Assembly: GCA_036784855.1 (NCBI GenBank)
Contig: JAZDSV010000043.1
Span: 48,641-112,640, forward strand
Direction: 5' to 3'
DNA from: Aphelidium insulamus
Taxonomy: Eukaryota > Aphelidiomycota > Aphelidea > Aphelidiaceae
Length of the DNA stretch: 64,000 nucleotides
This document shows, one piece after another, positions 8,434 to 19,362 of the stretch. Within the stretch, counting starts at the first letter, position 1. Every line of letters starts with the position of its first letter. The position numbers and the translations under genes were made by a program. The notes below the pieces were generated by a model. That model worked only from the letters and a program-made list of their open reading frames with translations. It was not told where the DNA came from and did not search any database.

Positions 8434-11145
8434 ATGACGGTCAGCTGCTGTTGGTCACATAATGGTACTAATGATTTGATAGACGTATCCTCCCACCCAG
8501 TGCCGGGTTTCGCTGCATCACTGGAACCACATGTGCGCCGCTTACTAGAAGATAAAAAGTCTGCGTCCAACGCGTCTACAGCGTCTACTGCGTCTACAGT
8601 GACCAGTGCTGACAGATATACGCCTCCATCAGGCTTTGACGTTTGGTATGCGCTCGTGCAGGCCGATGGAAGTCCATTGAACAATTCTACCACCGAAAGA
8701 GTAACTCTTGCTGCGGGTGCTGACATTTCCAGCCTTCGCAAAGCAGTCAAGGCAGATAACCTCAACAAGCTCGCTACCTACGATTCGTCGGATATTAAAG
8801 TTTATTTGAACAGGGATGACTTGAAAGGAGAGCCGCTCAAGAACAGGCTGCCAGTAGTCGGTCTGGGTGACACGGAAGATTCTCCGCTGATTCTTGCCGT
8901 TTCTACTGCGGCCTCACCCACCGCAGCTGTTTTTGCTTCGCCCTCTGCAGCTGTTACTTCTTCTCAATTTCCAAGACGTTTTACCAATGTTGCTGCAAGT
9001 AAGTCCTGTTGTTACTGCTTTCCAAGTTCGTGGTCTTAATGGATATTACTTACAACTGATAGTTGACTTTTTGCGACCTGGGTGCTTACTGGAGTTCCTC
9101 GAGGGTCAGATGGTTAAAGCGAGCGTATTTAACTCTGTTCCACATATTCTTTCTCAGAGGCAACGTGATTTTACTTTGTGCGGTCGGGATCAGGCGCTTC
9201 AACAAGCTGCTGAATGCATGAGAAATATCGCATTGCCATTGACAGAATCAACGAAAACTGATTGCAAAATCCCTGTTTGCGCCGGATTGCCCGGTCTCGG
9301 CAAAACGAGAATGCTCGAGGAGTGGAAAAGAGTATTCGAACTGGCCGACATTTCTGGCCAGTTCGGCTGGGTATTTTGATTCCCTACGACCAAAGTCACG
9401 GTATTGAAAACGCGATGACCATTGAAGCGTCGTTTTCGTGGCGTTTGCTGCACCGCTGCTTTATTCAGGGAAATGGAATGGAATTGTCTTCTTGGTTGCA
9501 AACAGGCTTACCTAGTAATTACGGTGATCTAACGCTGCGTATGGCTTTGGCGGCAATTCGCGATAAGGCGATTGATCTGAAGTTGGTACTTCCATCGAAA
9601 CTGTTGAATATCTTTATTGGAGTGGACGAATATCAGCTGATTAATGACGTACATGGAATCAGAGTGGGCGACGAGGAACAGTTGCAAGATTTGGTAAACG
9701 CCTTTGGCATTGTCATGGGACGGCCCGTCAGCAATGTGCGCATTTTCCCAATGTTTGCTGGGACTGATTTCTCATCGATTTTTGTGGACAATTCGTCCAA
9801 AACTGAATTCATCCGGATGCCGATGTTCATGCTCACTCATTCCGACGTTGAAACTGCGATTAGCACTTTACCGTTTGGCGAGCGACTTTTGCTTCACGAG
9901 CCTGTCCGCAGACATCTTTTGTACATTTGCGCGATCCCAAGATGGACGACTGAATATATCTTTGAGCTGGTGAAGCATATTGAACGCATCCCGCGCGACC
10001 AATTTCTATCATATGAAATCATACACAACACTTTTGCTCGGATCCGACACTTATACCTTAACCGTTGGGGAAGTGCACTGAATAATGCCGATGTTATAAA
10101 ACTTGCCGCATACGCCGTTTCTGGCGTCTCTGTTTCAGAAAGGAATATTGAAGTAGGCGGCATGGCGTGGTCGCGCGTGCAAGATCGATCGCTATGCTTT
10201 ATATCCAATGACGACAAAGTAATGCTGCCCTACGCCTTTTTGCATCAAGTGTCTGAACTGAAACCGTCCAAAGATGATTCCGACGCTACGCGATATTTTA
10301 TCAAGTCAATGCGCGGTCTTATTAAGGAGGTCAACAATAATATGTTTCGTAGAGAGCCGTGGCGATTATGGCAAGTTTTCGGAGCATACTTTCACGCCTT
10401 GCGGATAAATGCAATGATCATTATCGGCAAAAAACACGTTGCCGCAAACGATTTGTTCGCCGGAGCGCTGGTCAATGGATGCAAAGATGAAGTCATCTTG
10501 CGACCAATGAAGGTTTTCCAGACGTCTGAAAAATTGTCGCCGGATACACCATCAGATATTGGGCGTAAACTTCATACCGCTGAGACTCGAAACTGGCTGA
10601 AAAATGGCAGGGTGATCCTTAACGGAGTCGACGGTGAAGGGGTGGACATTTTTTTTTTTGCATTAGAAAAAAGGACGGGCGGTTATGTAGTATTCACCGA
10701 TCAGCGCGAAAGAGTTATATCTCCATTGGGCCGCAATACGGCGCTGGAAATATTGCAAAAAGCGCCCATAATGCCAAAGATATTTGACGCCGACTGCACG
10801 AACGTGGCTTGCTTATTCAGCTGCATCAATTATGCGAATTTCGACTCGGAGTGTGTTCCGAAAGATTGCGTAGTTGTTACGCAAGGCGAAAGTGAAAAGT
10901 ATCATGGTACATTGTGGGCTCACCCCGCGATCTATCCGTTTATTCGCATCAACACAGATCCGATCACATATATTCAGCAGTTGCTGCTGGGATCCGCCGC
11001 GGGAAAGCATGCGCTGGCCAGAAAGATACTTGCCCGGCGTCATGTAAAACGTTTCGATTCTCTCGACGAGCTGCGAGAATTCGTAGAGTGCGAAGCAGGT
11101 GCTACTCTTGCGGAAGATGTTGAGCGGCGTATAGCATTTTGGTAA
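8434..11145 (+). pseudogene. Crinkler (CRN)-type NTPase gene, apparently broken
   Basis: CRN proteins are modular host-directed or intergenomic-conflict proteins first described in oomycetes and also found in chytrids and other protists. The N-terminal part is a CRN ubiquitin-like header (VWYALVQADGSPL, DISSLRKAVKADN, a loop ending GDTEDSPLILAV), preceded by an unusual 60-residue extension with a signal-less, Ser/Thr-rich spacer. A short intron lies near position 9000. The large second part is a P-loop NTPase: Walker A GLPGLGKTRML, Walker B IFIGVDEYQL, then FPMFAGTDF. The far C-terminus (GVDIFFFALEK, YVVFTDQRE) resembles the nuclease-like end of this class. All domains are recognisable and the copy looks young, but it is not open from end to end (about one break). 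Confidence 0.75.
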
Positions 11146-11810
11146 CTGCGTGGAAAATCTCTTCGCCCATTACAGCCACGAGCACGCGAACGGACAACAT
11201 CACCATCATCAACATCAACATCGTTTGGCGTTCAGAGTTTTTTATCTCGTGCGCACAATAACGCACATTGCACATTTACCACGACTACCACTGCAGCATC
11301 TGCATTACCAGGGACCTCCTCTTTGATGCTCTGCAGCAATATCGGCCCCGTTCATTACGGAGTACCGCACTCGGCGCCATGTTATGCACAATGAATTTCA
11401 TTTCCGTTCCACTTGTGCCAACGGTAACCAGCCTTGTCTGCTGCAGATTGTATAAGCTGGCGACGATACGTTTAACGCTGTTCGCACGCAGCTTTGGAAG
11501 CACTCGGATATACTCACACTTGCGCCACATAATTTCGCGGCCAGTTGATGTATGACAGTGGCCGCGAGGTGGTTGAGCTATTAGACGGCCAGCATGTACG
11601 ACTTTGATGTGACACATAATATGTGTACTTATACAGCCGCACATACAAGTATAGACATACAATATGCATCGTATATTTGTTATCGTGACTCAATGTCCAT
11701 CTTAAAGGTGGATTCATAATTGGCCAATGATACGCCACCTTTTGGTAAGCTCCTTTTTTCCAATTTTTCATTTCCGTAAAAGTTGAAAAGCATCTCAATT
11801 ATATCAAACG
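11146..11810. other. Intergenic DNA
   Basis: About 660 bp between the Crinkler-type gene and the ankyrin gene. It begins with short CATCAACATCAAC-like repeats near 11200-11225. I see no supported gene. Confidence 0.5.
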
Positions 11811-13260
11811 ATGTGGCGTGCGTGGCTACTACTGGCGCCGCTTCTTTGGGCAGTTACGTGTATTGCCATGGAATTAAATTGGCGCCCATTGGCGACGTAC
11901 AGTTTAAGAAAAACCAGCTTAAATCGGCAAGTGAAAAGGCGGAGCAAGCGCGTATTGACAGCGAACTTGAACTCGACAAAAAGTTGGAGGATTCTGTGCG
12001 AAAAATTCATCGATTTGAAGCGTGGCGTAATATACGTGATGATGCGAAAGACCGTAGTCTTGGTCGCCTCCTGTATTGCGTGTATGATCACGATTTGACT
12101 TGCGTGAGGAAAATTTGGGCAAAGGACACCTACTTGAAGTTTTTTATATTGCGCCATATGGGATACCAGTTTTTCTTTATTCCACTGGTTTCAAATTTGG
12201 TTTCAAAAGAAGACTTCAAAGATTTTCGCGAATTGTCCTCGTACTTTGTAGTCCAGCGCGTGCTAGACTACAGAAGAACCACCACGCTTAAACCTGAACA
12301 GGAATCACCCGATGCCGTACACTCGTACCTCTGGTCAACGAAGAGCACTGTAAAACGCTTTCTTGATGTGGATATAAATTATTTAAAAACCATCCAATAA
12401 GACAAGACGCTATACTTAAAACGTTGGCCTTCTACGGCGCAGATAATTCGGTCAAAGTTCTTTTGGCCAAAAGCAATTTTAAACAAGCTACTATCAAGTT
12501 TGCATTTTCCACTGCGCTGTCGCAACATCATGGAGCAACTGCCAGTTTGTTGGCAGAGCGCCTCACGGACAAGACATCGTTAAGTCTGCGCGAGGTTGTC
12601 ATGGCCGACATGGTTGATGAGCTGCTGAATCGCGACTATGCTGAAGTATCTCAAAAGTGCAGACGTGCATCCGACGAAATGCCTGCCCATATGGCTGCTC
12701 GATCCGGCGCAGTCAACACACTCAATTTGCTCTTGATAGCAATCTATGGGGCACCGATTGACACGCAGCTACCTCAATCGAAAGAAACTGCAGAATTGGT
12801 TCCACGCGCCGTAGCATGGTCCCATGGTGAGTTGCCAACGGACTCGACACATCCGTATCTGATTGATCTGACCGACTTGCCGTATGGCCGAACACTGCTT
12901 CACCACGCGGCAATGCAACCCAGACCGGAAATCTTGGCACTGGTATTGCGACACAAGCCGTACCTGCACGTGCTGGACACAAATGGCGATTCTGCCCTGG
13001 AACTGGCAGCGAAATCCGATATTATTGACAATGTGAAAACACTAATTGCCCATGGTGCCGAGATCACGCCCAAGATTATCTGCACCGCCGCGGCCGTATC
13101 CGACATGCAAGTCCCACAGTATGTGCTGGAGATGAGCGAGCCTGGCGTCATTCATGAAGCTTGTCAGTATGACCGACGTGAGAATCCGGTTTGGAGAGCA
13201 AAAGCAGAACGGCGCCCATTGAGGGCAAGACTTCTCTTGCGATACGGTGCTCACTTGTGA
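11811..13260 (+). CDS. Ankyrin-repeat protein with hydrophobic leader, frame interrupted
   Basis: The ATG at 11811 opens a hydrophobic leader (MWRAWLLLAPLLWA). A 50-nt GT-AG intron at 11853-11902 would join it in frame to a charged helical region (SASEKAEQARIDSELELDK) and an unrecognised middle domain (SLGRLLYCVYDHDL, FFILRHMGYQFFFIPL). That frame stops at 12400, but ankyrin-like sequence continues in the next frame: PAHMAARSGAVNTLNLLL, GRTLLHHAAMQPRPEILAL, GDSALELAAKSDIIDNV. The change coincides with a run of five A at 12385-12389, so it is either a real frameshift or a sequence error. If continuous, the protein has about 460 residues with three or more ankyrin repeats. Its position next to the Crinkler-type gene places it in an accessory block. 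Function unknown. Confidence 0.6.
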
Positions 13261-13350
13261 CACTTTCAACTGCGAAACTTTAATAGAGCAATGCCCAGTT
13301 CCAATATGCACACATAACTACCACCACACTCATACAGCATCAAATCTATA

Positions 13351-14430
13351 TCATAGTATTATGCAACCAACAGCAACGCGACGCCGCTTGACAGTCCCAT
13401 AGAGCAGAGCGGCGCGCGTGGCATGCTCAAACACCTCGGTGACGCCGTCGCCAGTCTTGCTTGAACACTCGACATACTTGATGGCGTTCAGGTACGGGAA
13501 CGGTGGCGCGTGGTGATGCTGCTGCTGCTGATGCGGCGCCGTGCCGGTATTCCGCAGCGCACGCCGTGCCCGTGACTGTGCAATGTGCATGGCAGTCAGG
13601 TGGGCGGCCACGGTGGCTGCCTGTGCAGTCACATTAGATATTACAATACAATATAAAATAATATTATATTCATACCGTCTCCGCGGTGACCAGCTGGTTG
13701 GCGGGCAGGTGCACAGAGCGCAAGTCAGTCTTTAGCCCGACTAGAATTATCGGGATGCGCGGACAGTGTGCCAGCGTCTCGCCTATCCACTGCAGGCAGA
13801 CAGAGAGACAAGTCAGCCAGATATAGATATAACATAGACAATAATATATATGCACACATGCCTTGTGCTGCACGTTGGCCAGCGAGCGCGGATTATCAAC
13901 GCTGAATGCGAGCAGGGCCACGTCGGCATTGGCGTATGAGAACGGCCGCAACTTGTCGTACTCTTCCTGGCCTGCGACACAGACACACACACGTCAGTAA
14001 CCATCATCGATATAGCAAGCAGACAGAGACAGAGGTGCCCATCTCAGCAGGTGTACGTGCCGGCCGTGTCCCACAGCTCCAGTTCTGCATATGGTGAGTG
14101 AGTGAGTGGGGGCAGTAAGCGGACTGTACTTGCCGACTTCGTGGCCGTCAGCCTTCACCGACACCACGGAATTCTCAAATATGGTCGGCACATATTCCTG
14201 CACAGGTGGGCGACGATGAGTCCCGGGGCCGGGCGCACAGCATGAGATGAATGCGGGCATGCCTCCGGGAAACGGCCCATGGAAAAGGTGGTGAGCAGGC
14301 TGGTCTTGCCGCTGGCGCCATCGCCCACTATGACCAGCTTGCGTCGCAACACACCACCAGTAGCCTCCTGGTCTGGCATGGCGGCGGCGGTGGGCGCGCC
14401 TGTAGCAGATGACGTCGCAGTTATGCCCAT
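13351..14430 (-). CDS. Rho-family small GTPase
   Basis: The 249-residue product is a membrane-anchored molecular switch for actin and polarity signalling. All G motifs are visible: GDGASGKTS (P-loop), YVPTIFEN (switch I, effector loop), DTAGQEEYDKLRP (switch II), ECSSKTG (G5). LVGLKTDLR stands in place of the usual NKxD/TKxD. SLANVQHKW fits Rho. The C-terminus KRRRVAVGCIIL is a polybasic CAAX box ending in Leu, which predicts geranylgeranylation. Compared with canonical Rho, there is a His/Gln/Pro-rich insert (HQQQQHHHAPP) before G5. Five introns: 13621-13675 is GT-AG, but 13790-13861, 13972-14060, 14085-14133 and 14198-14262 have GC donors (GCATGT, GCACGT, GCAAGT, GCATGC). Only these give the correct motifs, for example DTAGQE across the third junction. 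Confidence 0.92.
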
Positions 14431-14501
14431 GAAAGTATGCGCGGAGCTCTGTCAATATTTGCTTGCTTGTCGCCACCGCCACCGCCTCCACCACCGCAGA
14501 G
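14431..14501. promoter_or_regulatory. Compact divergent promoter between Rho GTPase and hydrolase genes
   Basis: Only 71 bp separate the two ATG codons, which face away from each other. The interval contains CACCGCC repeats (ACCGCCACCGCCTCCACC) that could be a shared GC-rich binding site. No TATA box is apparent. The two genes are probably transcribed from one nucleosome-free region. Confidence 0.6.
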
Positions 14502-16255
14502 ATGACTACTCTCGGCGCCGCGACCACCTGGACGCTGTGGACGGTGAGCGCGGTCGCGGCACTGCTGCTCTCAGTGCTGTGGACGGCGGTGCATGCCCTG
14601 CTGGAGGGCTGTCGACAGTTGCTGCGCCACGCCGAGATTGTCAGCCACTTGTTGCGGCACCGTCTCCACGCCGCCATCGGGCTGGAGTGCCCACCGACAG
14701 AGGGCGAGGTGGACAGCGTGGCTCCCGCGGCACAGTCGGCGCGCACATCGTCTGCAACTAGTACACATCACGGGGACGCCACGCACAACAACACTGTACA
14801 TGACAGTCCCGTGGAACACCCCGCGTTCGACCCGGGCAGCCGCGCCCAGCTGAGTGACGGCCAGTTCTGCAACTACCGGCTGCACGGTCGTCCTCGCGCA
14901 CAGCTGGTCCGTATCGGCGACAGTGTGTGTGTGCATGCCGTGCTGACAGCCAGATTGTCCTACTGCCGGGGTTTCCATTTGACGGCTCGCAGTGGGCCGA
15001 TGTTGCCGAAGTACATACGGGTATTGTCCTACTGCACAGCGCGGTGCTAATGTGTGCGTGTGGCAGATGCTGGCCGTGCAGGGATACTCTGTGCTGACCA
15101 TGGACTTTTTCGGCTCCGGCGCCTCCGACAGGTACAGATATGCACACTGTCTGTGGATGCATCACCGCTCACTGGGTGGGCAGAGTGCTGCCTGAACGCG
15201 TCTCCACCGAGTGCTACTCAGATCAAGTGGTGGAGTTGTTGGACGCGCTCTCACTCACCCGGCCAATGACGCTGTGGTGCGTGCCATATCATTAATGATG
15301 CATATCTACATACACATGCACCAACTGTGCAGTGCATACGGACAGGGCGCACCGGTGGCCATCAGACTGGCAGCCGAGAATCCAGAGCGTGTGTCACGGC
15401 TGATCTTGGTGTCGCCGTGCGGTCTTGCGCAGCCGTGGTGGAGGCATGTGTGTGTGTGTGTGTGTGTGTGTCTTCTCTTTCGGTGACACCATGACAGTCC
15501 GCTGATGTACATTGACGCGGCGCTCAAGTCTCGGATGGCGCTTAGTAGATTTGTGGTGGACGCAGGGCTGCTGTGGTGCCAGCTGCTGTGCTTCACACTG
15601 CCGGCCGTGCGGCGCCTGGTCTACGAGCAGTTCACACAGCACCGACAGCGCGAGTACTTTGCGGCCGCCAGTCAGAAAGTGGCGGCACTGTCCCCCGATG
15701 CACAGTCACGGCAGCTCAAATTGCCGCCACACTTTCGCCTAATGCCACGGCCCGTGGTGGACCGAATAATTGGCTGGGACAGGCAGTTGAGCGAGTGGCA
15801 AAAGATGGCGGCGTGTGTGGCTGTCCAACTGGCCACCACCCCGGCATACCGGGATGGATTGTGCGAACAGCTGCACACATTCCCCTTCTACGGACCAGAG
15901 GACCGGCGGGCTCTAAACTCTGTGCGCAACCATCCCAAGAAGATATTAATACTACGCGGGGAGTGCGGTGCGTAGTATTGTGTGAAGTGTTGAGTGGCAT
16001 GTAGTGTGAACCCATTGACGTAATCGCCTGCAGACCCGCTCTTCAATTCATATCAGTTCGGCCGGTATTTGGCGCTGTTGCCACAGGCGCACGCTCTTGT
16101 CGGCAAGTTGTCTTCATAATCTTCATCTCTTCAAATTTACTCAAACATCTCTCGTAGTGGGCGGCGGAGGCTCGCATTTTCTCACGTACCAGCGGCCAGA
16201 TGAGCTGTGTCGCGCCATCAGCCACTTTGTCGGCGGTGGCAAGACCGTCCAATAG
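14502..16255 (+). CDS. Alpha/beta-hydrolase-fold membrane protein, nucleophile apparently lost
   Basis: An N-terminal membrane helix (TVSAVAALLLSVLWTAV) precedes an alpha/beta hydrolase domain: oxyanion strand IVLLPGFPFDGSQW, then YSVLTMDFFGSGASD. At the nucleophile elbow, where GxSxG is expected, the spliced sequence reads LCAYGQGAPVAI, with Gly in the Ser position. The acid (LRGECDPLF) and the histidine region (GGGGSHFLTYQRPDEL) are kept. Exons: 14502-14906, 14954-15010, 15067-15131, 15184-15276, 15333 onward, and a last exon 16158-16255. The last intron (16103-16157) has a GCAAGT donor and restores HALVVGGGGSHF. The intron near 15445 probably uses GCATGT beside a (GT)n run. Either a pseudo-hydrolase or an unusual enzyme; substrate unknown. 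Confidence 0.78.
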
Positions 16256-16506
16256 TTGTTCTTGTTCTTGTTGTTGCAGTCCAATAGAATAAGTATAAAT
16301 ATGTTCTGTGTGTAGCTATCGTAGCTGTATGTGCCTAGCATGCAGTATAGCACCGGATCCGTATAGTTGTAGATGGCCTATCGAGTGGCTTCCCCGCGCG
16401 CGTCTAATTATAGCAGCAACGATCTCCGCATTGTAGTATACGTACTGCTACTTCCTATACACTGCAGACACACGCACATCAGTACACCACCGCAGCCACG
16501 CAAGCG

Positions 16507-18324
16507 ATGCTCAACTGGAGACGCCAACGCCACTCGGTCCCAAACAGTGCCACCACCACCACGGCACAGCACACGGCGCTCAAACCGCCCAAACAGTCTT
16601 TGTCACAACAGCAACAGCAACAGCTCTCCACGCAGGAAAAGTACGCGTCCGTGCGCAGTAACAAGAGTGCCAGCCGGAAACTGCGCGGCCTGGTGGAGAG
16701 TGTGCGCGACGAACTGCAGTGCCCCATCTGCCTAGAAGAGTTTAGCCAGCCGCGTCTCCTCCAATGCGGTCACAGGTGCGTGACGTATAATGTCTTTGTG
16801 TGATACCACCGCCTAACCACACACACACGCACGCACAGCTTCTGCACGGCTTGCCTGGTGGCCATCATGGTGCCGGCCAGCACGGAGTTGCGGTGTCCGA
16901 GTTGCCGTGTGCTGACTCGACTGGCAGCCCCCACCGCGCCATCATCCCTGGCCACCGCGCAACTGTCGCCACAATCGGCACCACGCGTCGAACACCTCCC
17001 CCTCAACTATGCCATCGCCAAGGTGTTGGATGTGCTGCACGGCCAGCAATCTGCCGACGCCGCCAACGCCACGCTGCAGTGCACGCGCCACCGCCGCGAA
17101 GATGTAAAGTTTTTCTGTGAGACGTGCCGCCTGCTCCTCTGCAGTGAGTGCGTGCTGCCAGCCACCCCGGCACGCGGTACCACCACAGGTACTGCCGCAG
17201 ATACCAGCCGGTGGGAGCATCGGCACCACGACGACAACGACGACGGCAAAGGCCACCTGACACACCGGCTGGTGTCACTGTCGCAGGCCACGCGCGACCT
17301 GTACGGCCAGCTGCAGGACAGCGCCCGGCTGGTGCACACCCAGCAGCTGCACTACGCCTCCATGGCGGACAAGGTGGCGGCACGCATCGCCACGCTGGCC
17401 GACAACCAGCTGCAGTGCCGACACATCGTGGACCGTGTGTTCACGGACCTGCGCGCCCAGCTGGCCGCCCGCCAAGCAGCCATCGAGGCCGAGCTGACGG
17501 CCGTGCATGAGCGTCGCCGGCAACAGCTGGCCGCCGGTCTGACGGAGGTGCAGGCGGCCCAGCGCTCCTGGGACGCGGTGGCATCGCAGCTCTCGCGCGC
17601 CCTGCACAGCGCCGCCATCATCACGCCGCCGCAGACAACTGTCACGGCGGCGGTGCCCAGTACCGTGACCGCTACCGAGACGACATCCTCCACCGCCACT
17701 CCCAACACGGCAACACCGCGCCTGGATGCCGCACTGCTGTGGCGCGACGGCCTCAAGGCACAGGCAGAGTGCGCACGTGTCAGCGCCGAGACGGCGGCCC
17801 GCGAGTGCGACTGGGAGCAGCTGGTCGTCACGGGTGCGAACCAGCAGCAGCACCTGCATCTCACCGGCATGGACAGCGCCGCACTGCAGCGCGCCGTCAA
17901 TGAAGTGGCCAAGGCGCTGGGCGGTGTGACACTCACGTCACGCTCGCCCATTGCCCTGCAGGTCTTTGTCCGCGGTATGTCACCGATATGTGCATATAGT
18001 TTTGTATAGCTATAGTACTCACACTGCGTGCCAGGCCAGGACGGCAAGACCATGGCGTGCAATCTGATGGCGTGGGAGCAGACCGTGTGGCACCTGATGC
18101 AAAAGGTGCAGGAACACTGCGCGGTGCCGCCCGCCCTTCAGCGGCTCTACTACCAGGGCAAGGTGATGGCCGTGCCGACCAACGCTGCAGCCATGTCATC
18201 ATCTAACCCTGATCCCATCACTAACCCGCTGCTGGCCAGCTACGGCGTGCAGCATGAGAGCACTGTGCATCTGTCGGTGGTGGCCGCCGCCGATTACTCG
18301 GTGCACGTGTCCCCGTTGCCGTAG
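16507..18324 (+). CDS. RING / B-box / coiled-coil protein with C-terminal ubiquitin-like domain (TRIM-like)
   Basis: A probable E3 ubiquitin ligase of about 564 residues. Exons 16507-16775, 16839-17974 and 18035-18324 (GT-AG) join in frame. After a Gln-rich N-terminus, the RING finger reads LQCPICLEEFSQPRLLQCGH then SFCTACL and LRCPSCR. A B-box follows (CTRHRREDVKFFCETCRLL, LCSECV, later HLTHRL), then a long Ala/Gln/Arg-rich helical region (HERRRQQLAAGLTEVQAAQ) fitting a coiled coil. This RING-B-box-coiled-coil order is that of TRIM proteins. The C-terminus is a ubiquitin-like fold: LQVFVRGQDGKTMACNL, PPALQRLYYQGKVM, YGVQHESTVHLSVV. These match ubiquitin strands and its QRLIFAGK and KESTLHLVL segments. 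The terminal Gly-Gly is absent, so it is not a conjugation tag. Confidence 0.85.
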
Positions 18325-18458
18325 AGATATACAATTGTGATAGCACAACATAGAGTGCATAGATGGATGTAAATGTACATGTACATGTTGAGCGGTGGGT
18401 GATGTTAATACATTGATTTATTGTTGTGGTTCATTGAGAGGTGATGTTTGTGTTGTAC

Positions 18459-19082
18459 TTAGAATCCCCGGTCACCACGACGGCTGTCAGTATCTGGACC
18501 GGTTCCATAACCTGAATGCAACTGTCGGTTTTGAGATTGCTGAAAGTATTCATGCGCTTTGCCGACAATCCTCACTTTTGTTTGCGGCAGTGGCTCAGGA
18601 AATGTTATCTCGTCGCTGGTACCAAACACATCTTGATTAAGCGTCATCAGATAAGCCTTTCCTATTTTGTACTGATCTTGCCACTCTTTCTCAAGCGCAT
18701 ATTTAGGCCACTTTCCAAGCCTGCCCATAATGCTTGTTTGGAAAAGATCTTGATCCGGTACCGCCTGGCACGACTGTTTTCCTCGCCAACTTGAAGACCA
18801 TTTACAATAAGGGGCAAGAATGCACCGATTCTCATTGTCCTTTTCCTGGCAATTGTCTCGCACCATCTCCATCTTTTTGTTGTAGTCCTCGATGCCTGCA
18901 AAGACGCATTTGCCATTCTGCATTTTGCAGCCCGGCGCCAGCAAGCAGTTGATTAGATTTTCCTGTGGACTGTTATCGCGTCGTTGTGTTTTCATACGGC
19001 AATTAGCATCAAAAAGGCCAGCACGAACAGTTTGCGCAAGCATCAGAACTGCCAACGAAAACAATGTGCTGTAATGAACCAT
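18459..19082 (-). CDS. Secreted protein with paired cysteine modules
   Basis: The 207-residue product starts at the ATG at 19082 with a clear signal peptide (MVHYSTLFSLAVLMLAQTV). The mature N-terminal half holds two similar cysteine modules, ENLINCLLAPGCKMQNGKC and ENRCILAPYCKWSS, each with the pattern C-(L/I)LAP-xC. They look like an internal duplication of a small disulfide-bonded unit. The C-terminal half is charged, Gln-rich and lacks Cys. I do not recognise the family. It is divergent from the decayed secreted gene starting at 19363, whose signal peptide begins with the same MVH residues. Confidence 0.65.
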   Translation of the reverse strand: MVHYSTLFSLAVLMLAQTVRAGLFDANCRMKTQRRDNSPQENLINCLLAPGCKMQNGKCVFAGIEDYNKKMEMVRDNCQEKDNENRCILAPYCKWSSSWRGKQSCQAVPDQDLFQTSIMGRLGKWPKYALEKEWQDQYKIGKAYLMTLNQDVFGTSDEITFPEPLPQTKVRIVGKAHEYFQQSQNRQLHSGYGTGPDTDSRRGDRGF

Positions 19083-19362
19083 AATAAGAAGGCGTAATAT
19101 ATGATGCGTATTTATGCGTGCTGCACGCGCAGGAGCTGTAAATCTCGACGCCTTTTATGCGCGAGTGATTGTGTATCCGAGATGTGATCGTGGCGCGATC
19201 TCGGCTTCACCGATGGCGATCTGGCTACAGATCGCAATCAATGTAGCTTGCAGACTGTTTCACCCTGCTCCCTGTACAAAATTAAACTCAACGGCAGGAA
19301 CTGTCTGTAATGAGAGGCCAATTTTGGCTGAACTACGTACGTGACCAATCGTCTCTGGCAAA

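Noticed and set aside
15446-15472. (GT)n run as a structural or regulatory element
   Set aside because: It lies inside an intron of the hydrolase gene and looks like an ordinary microsatellite.
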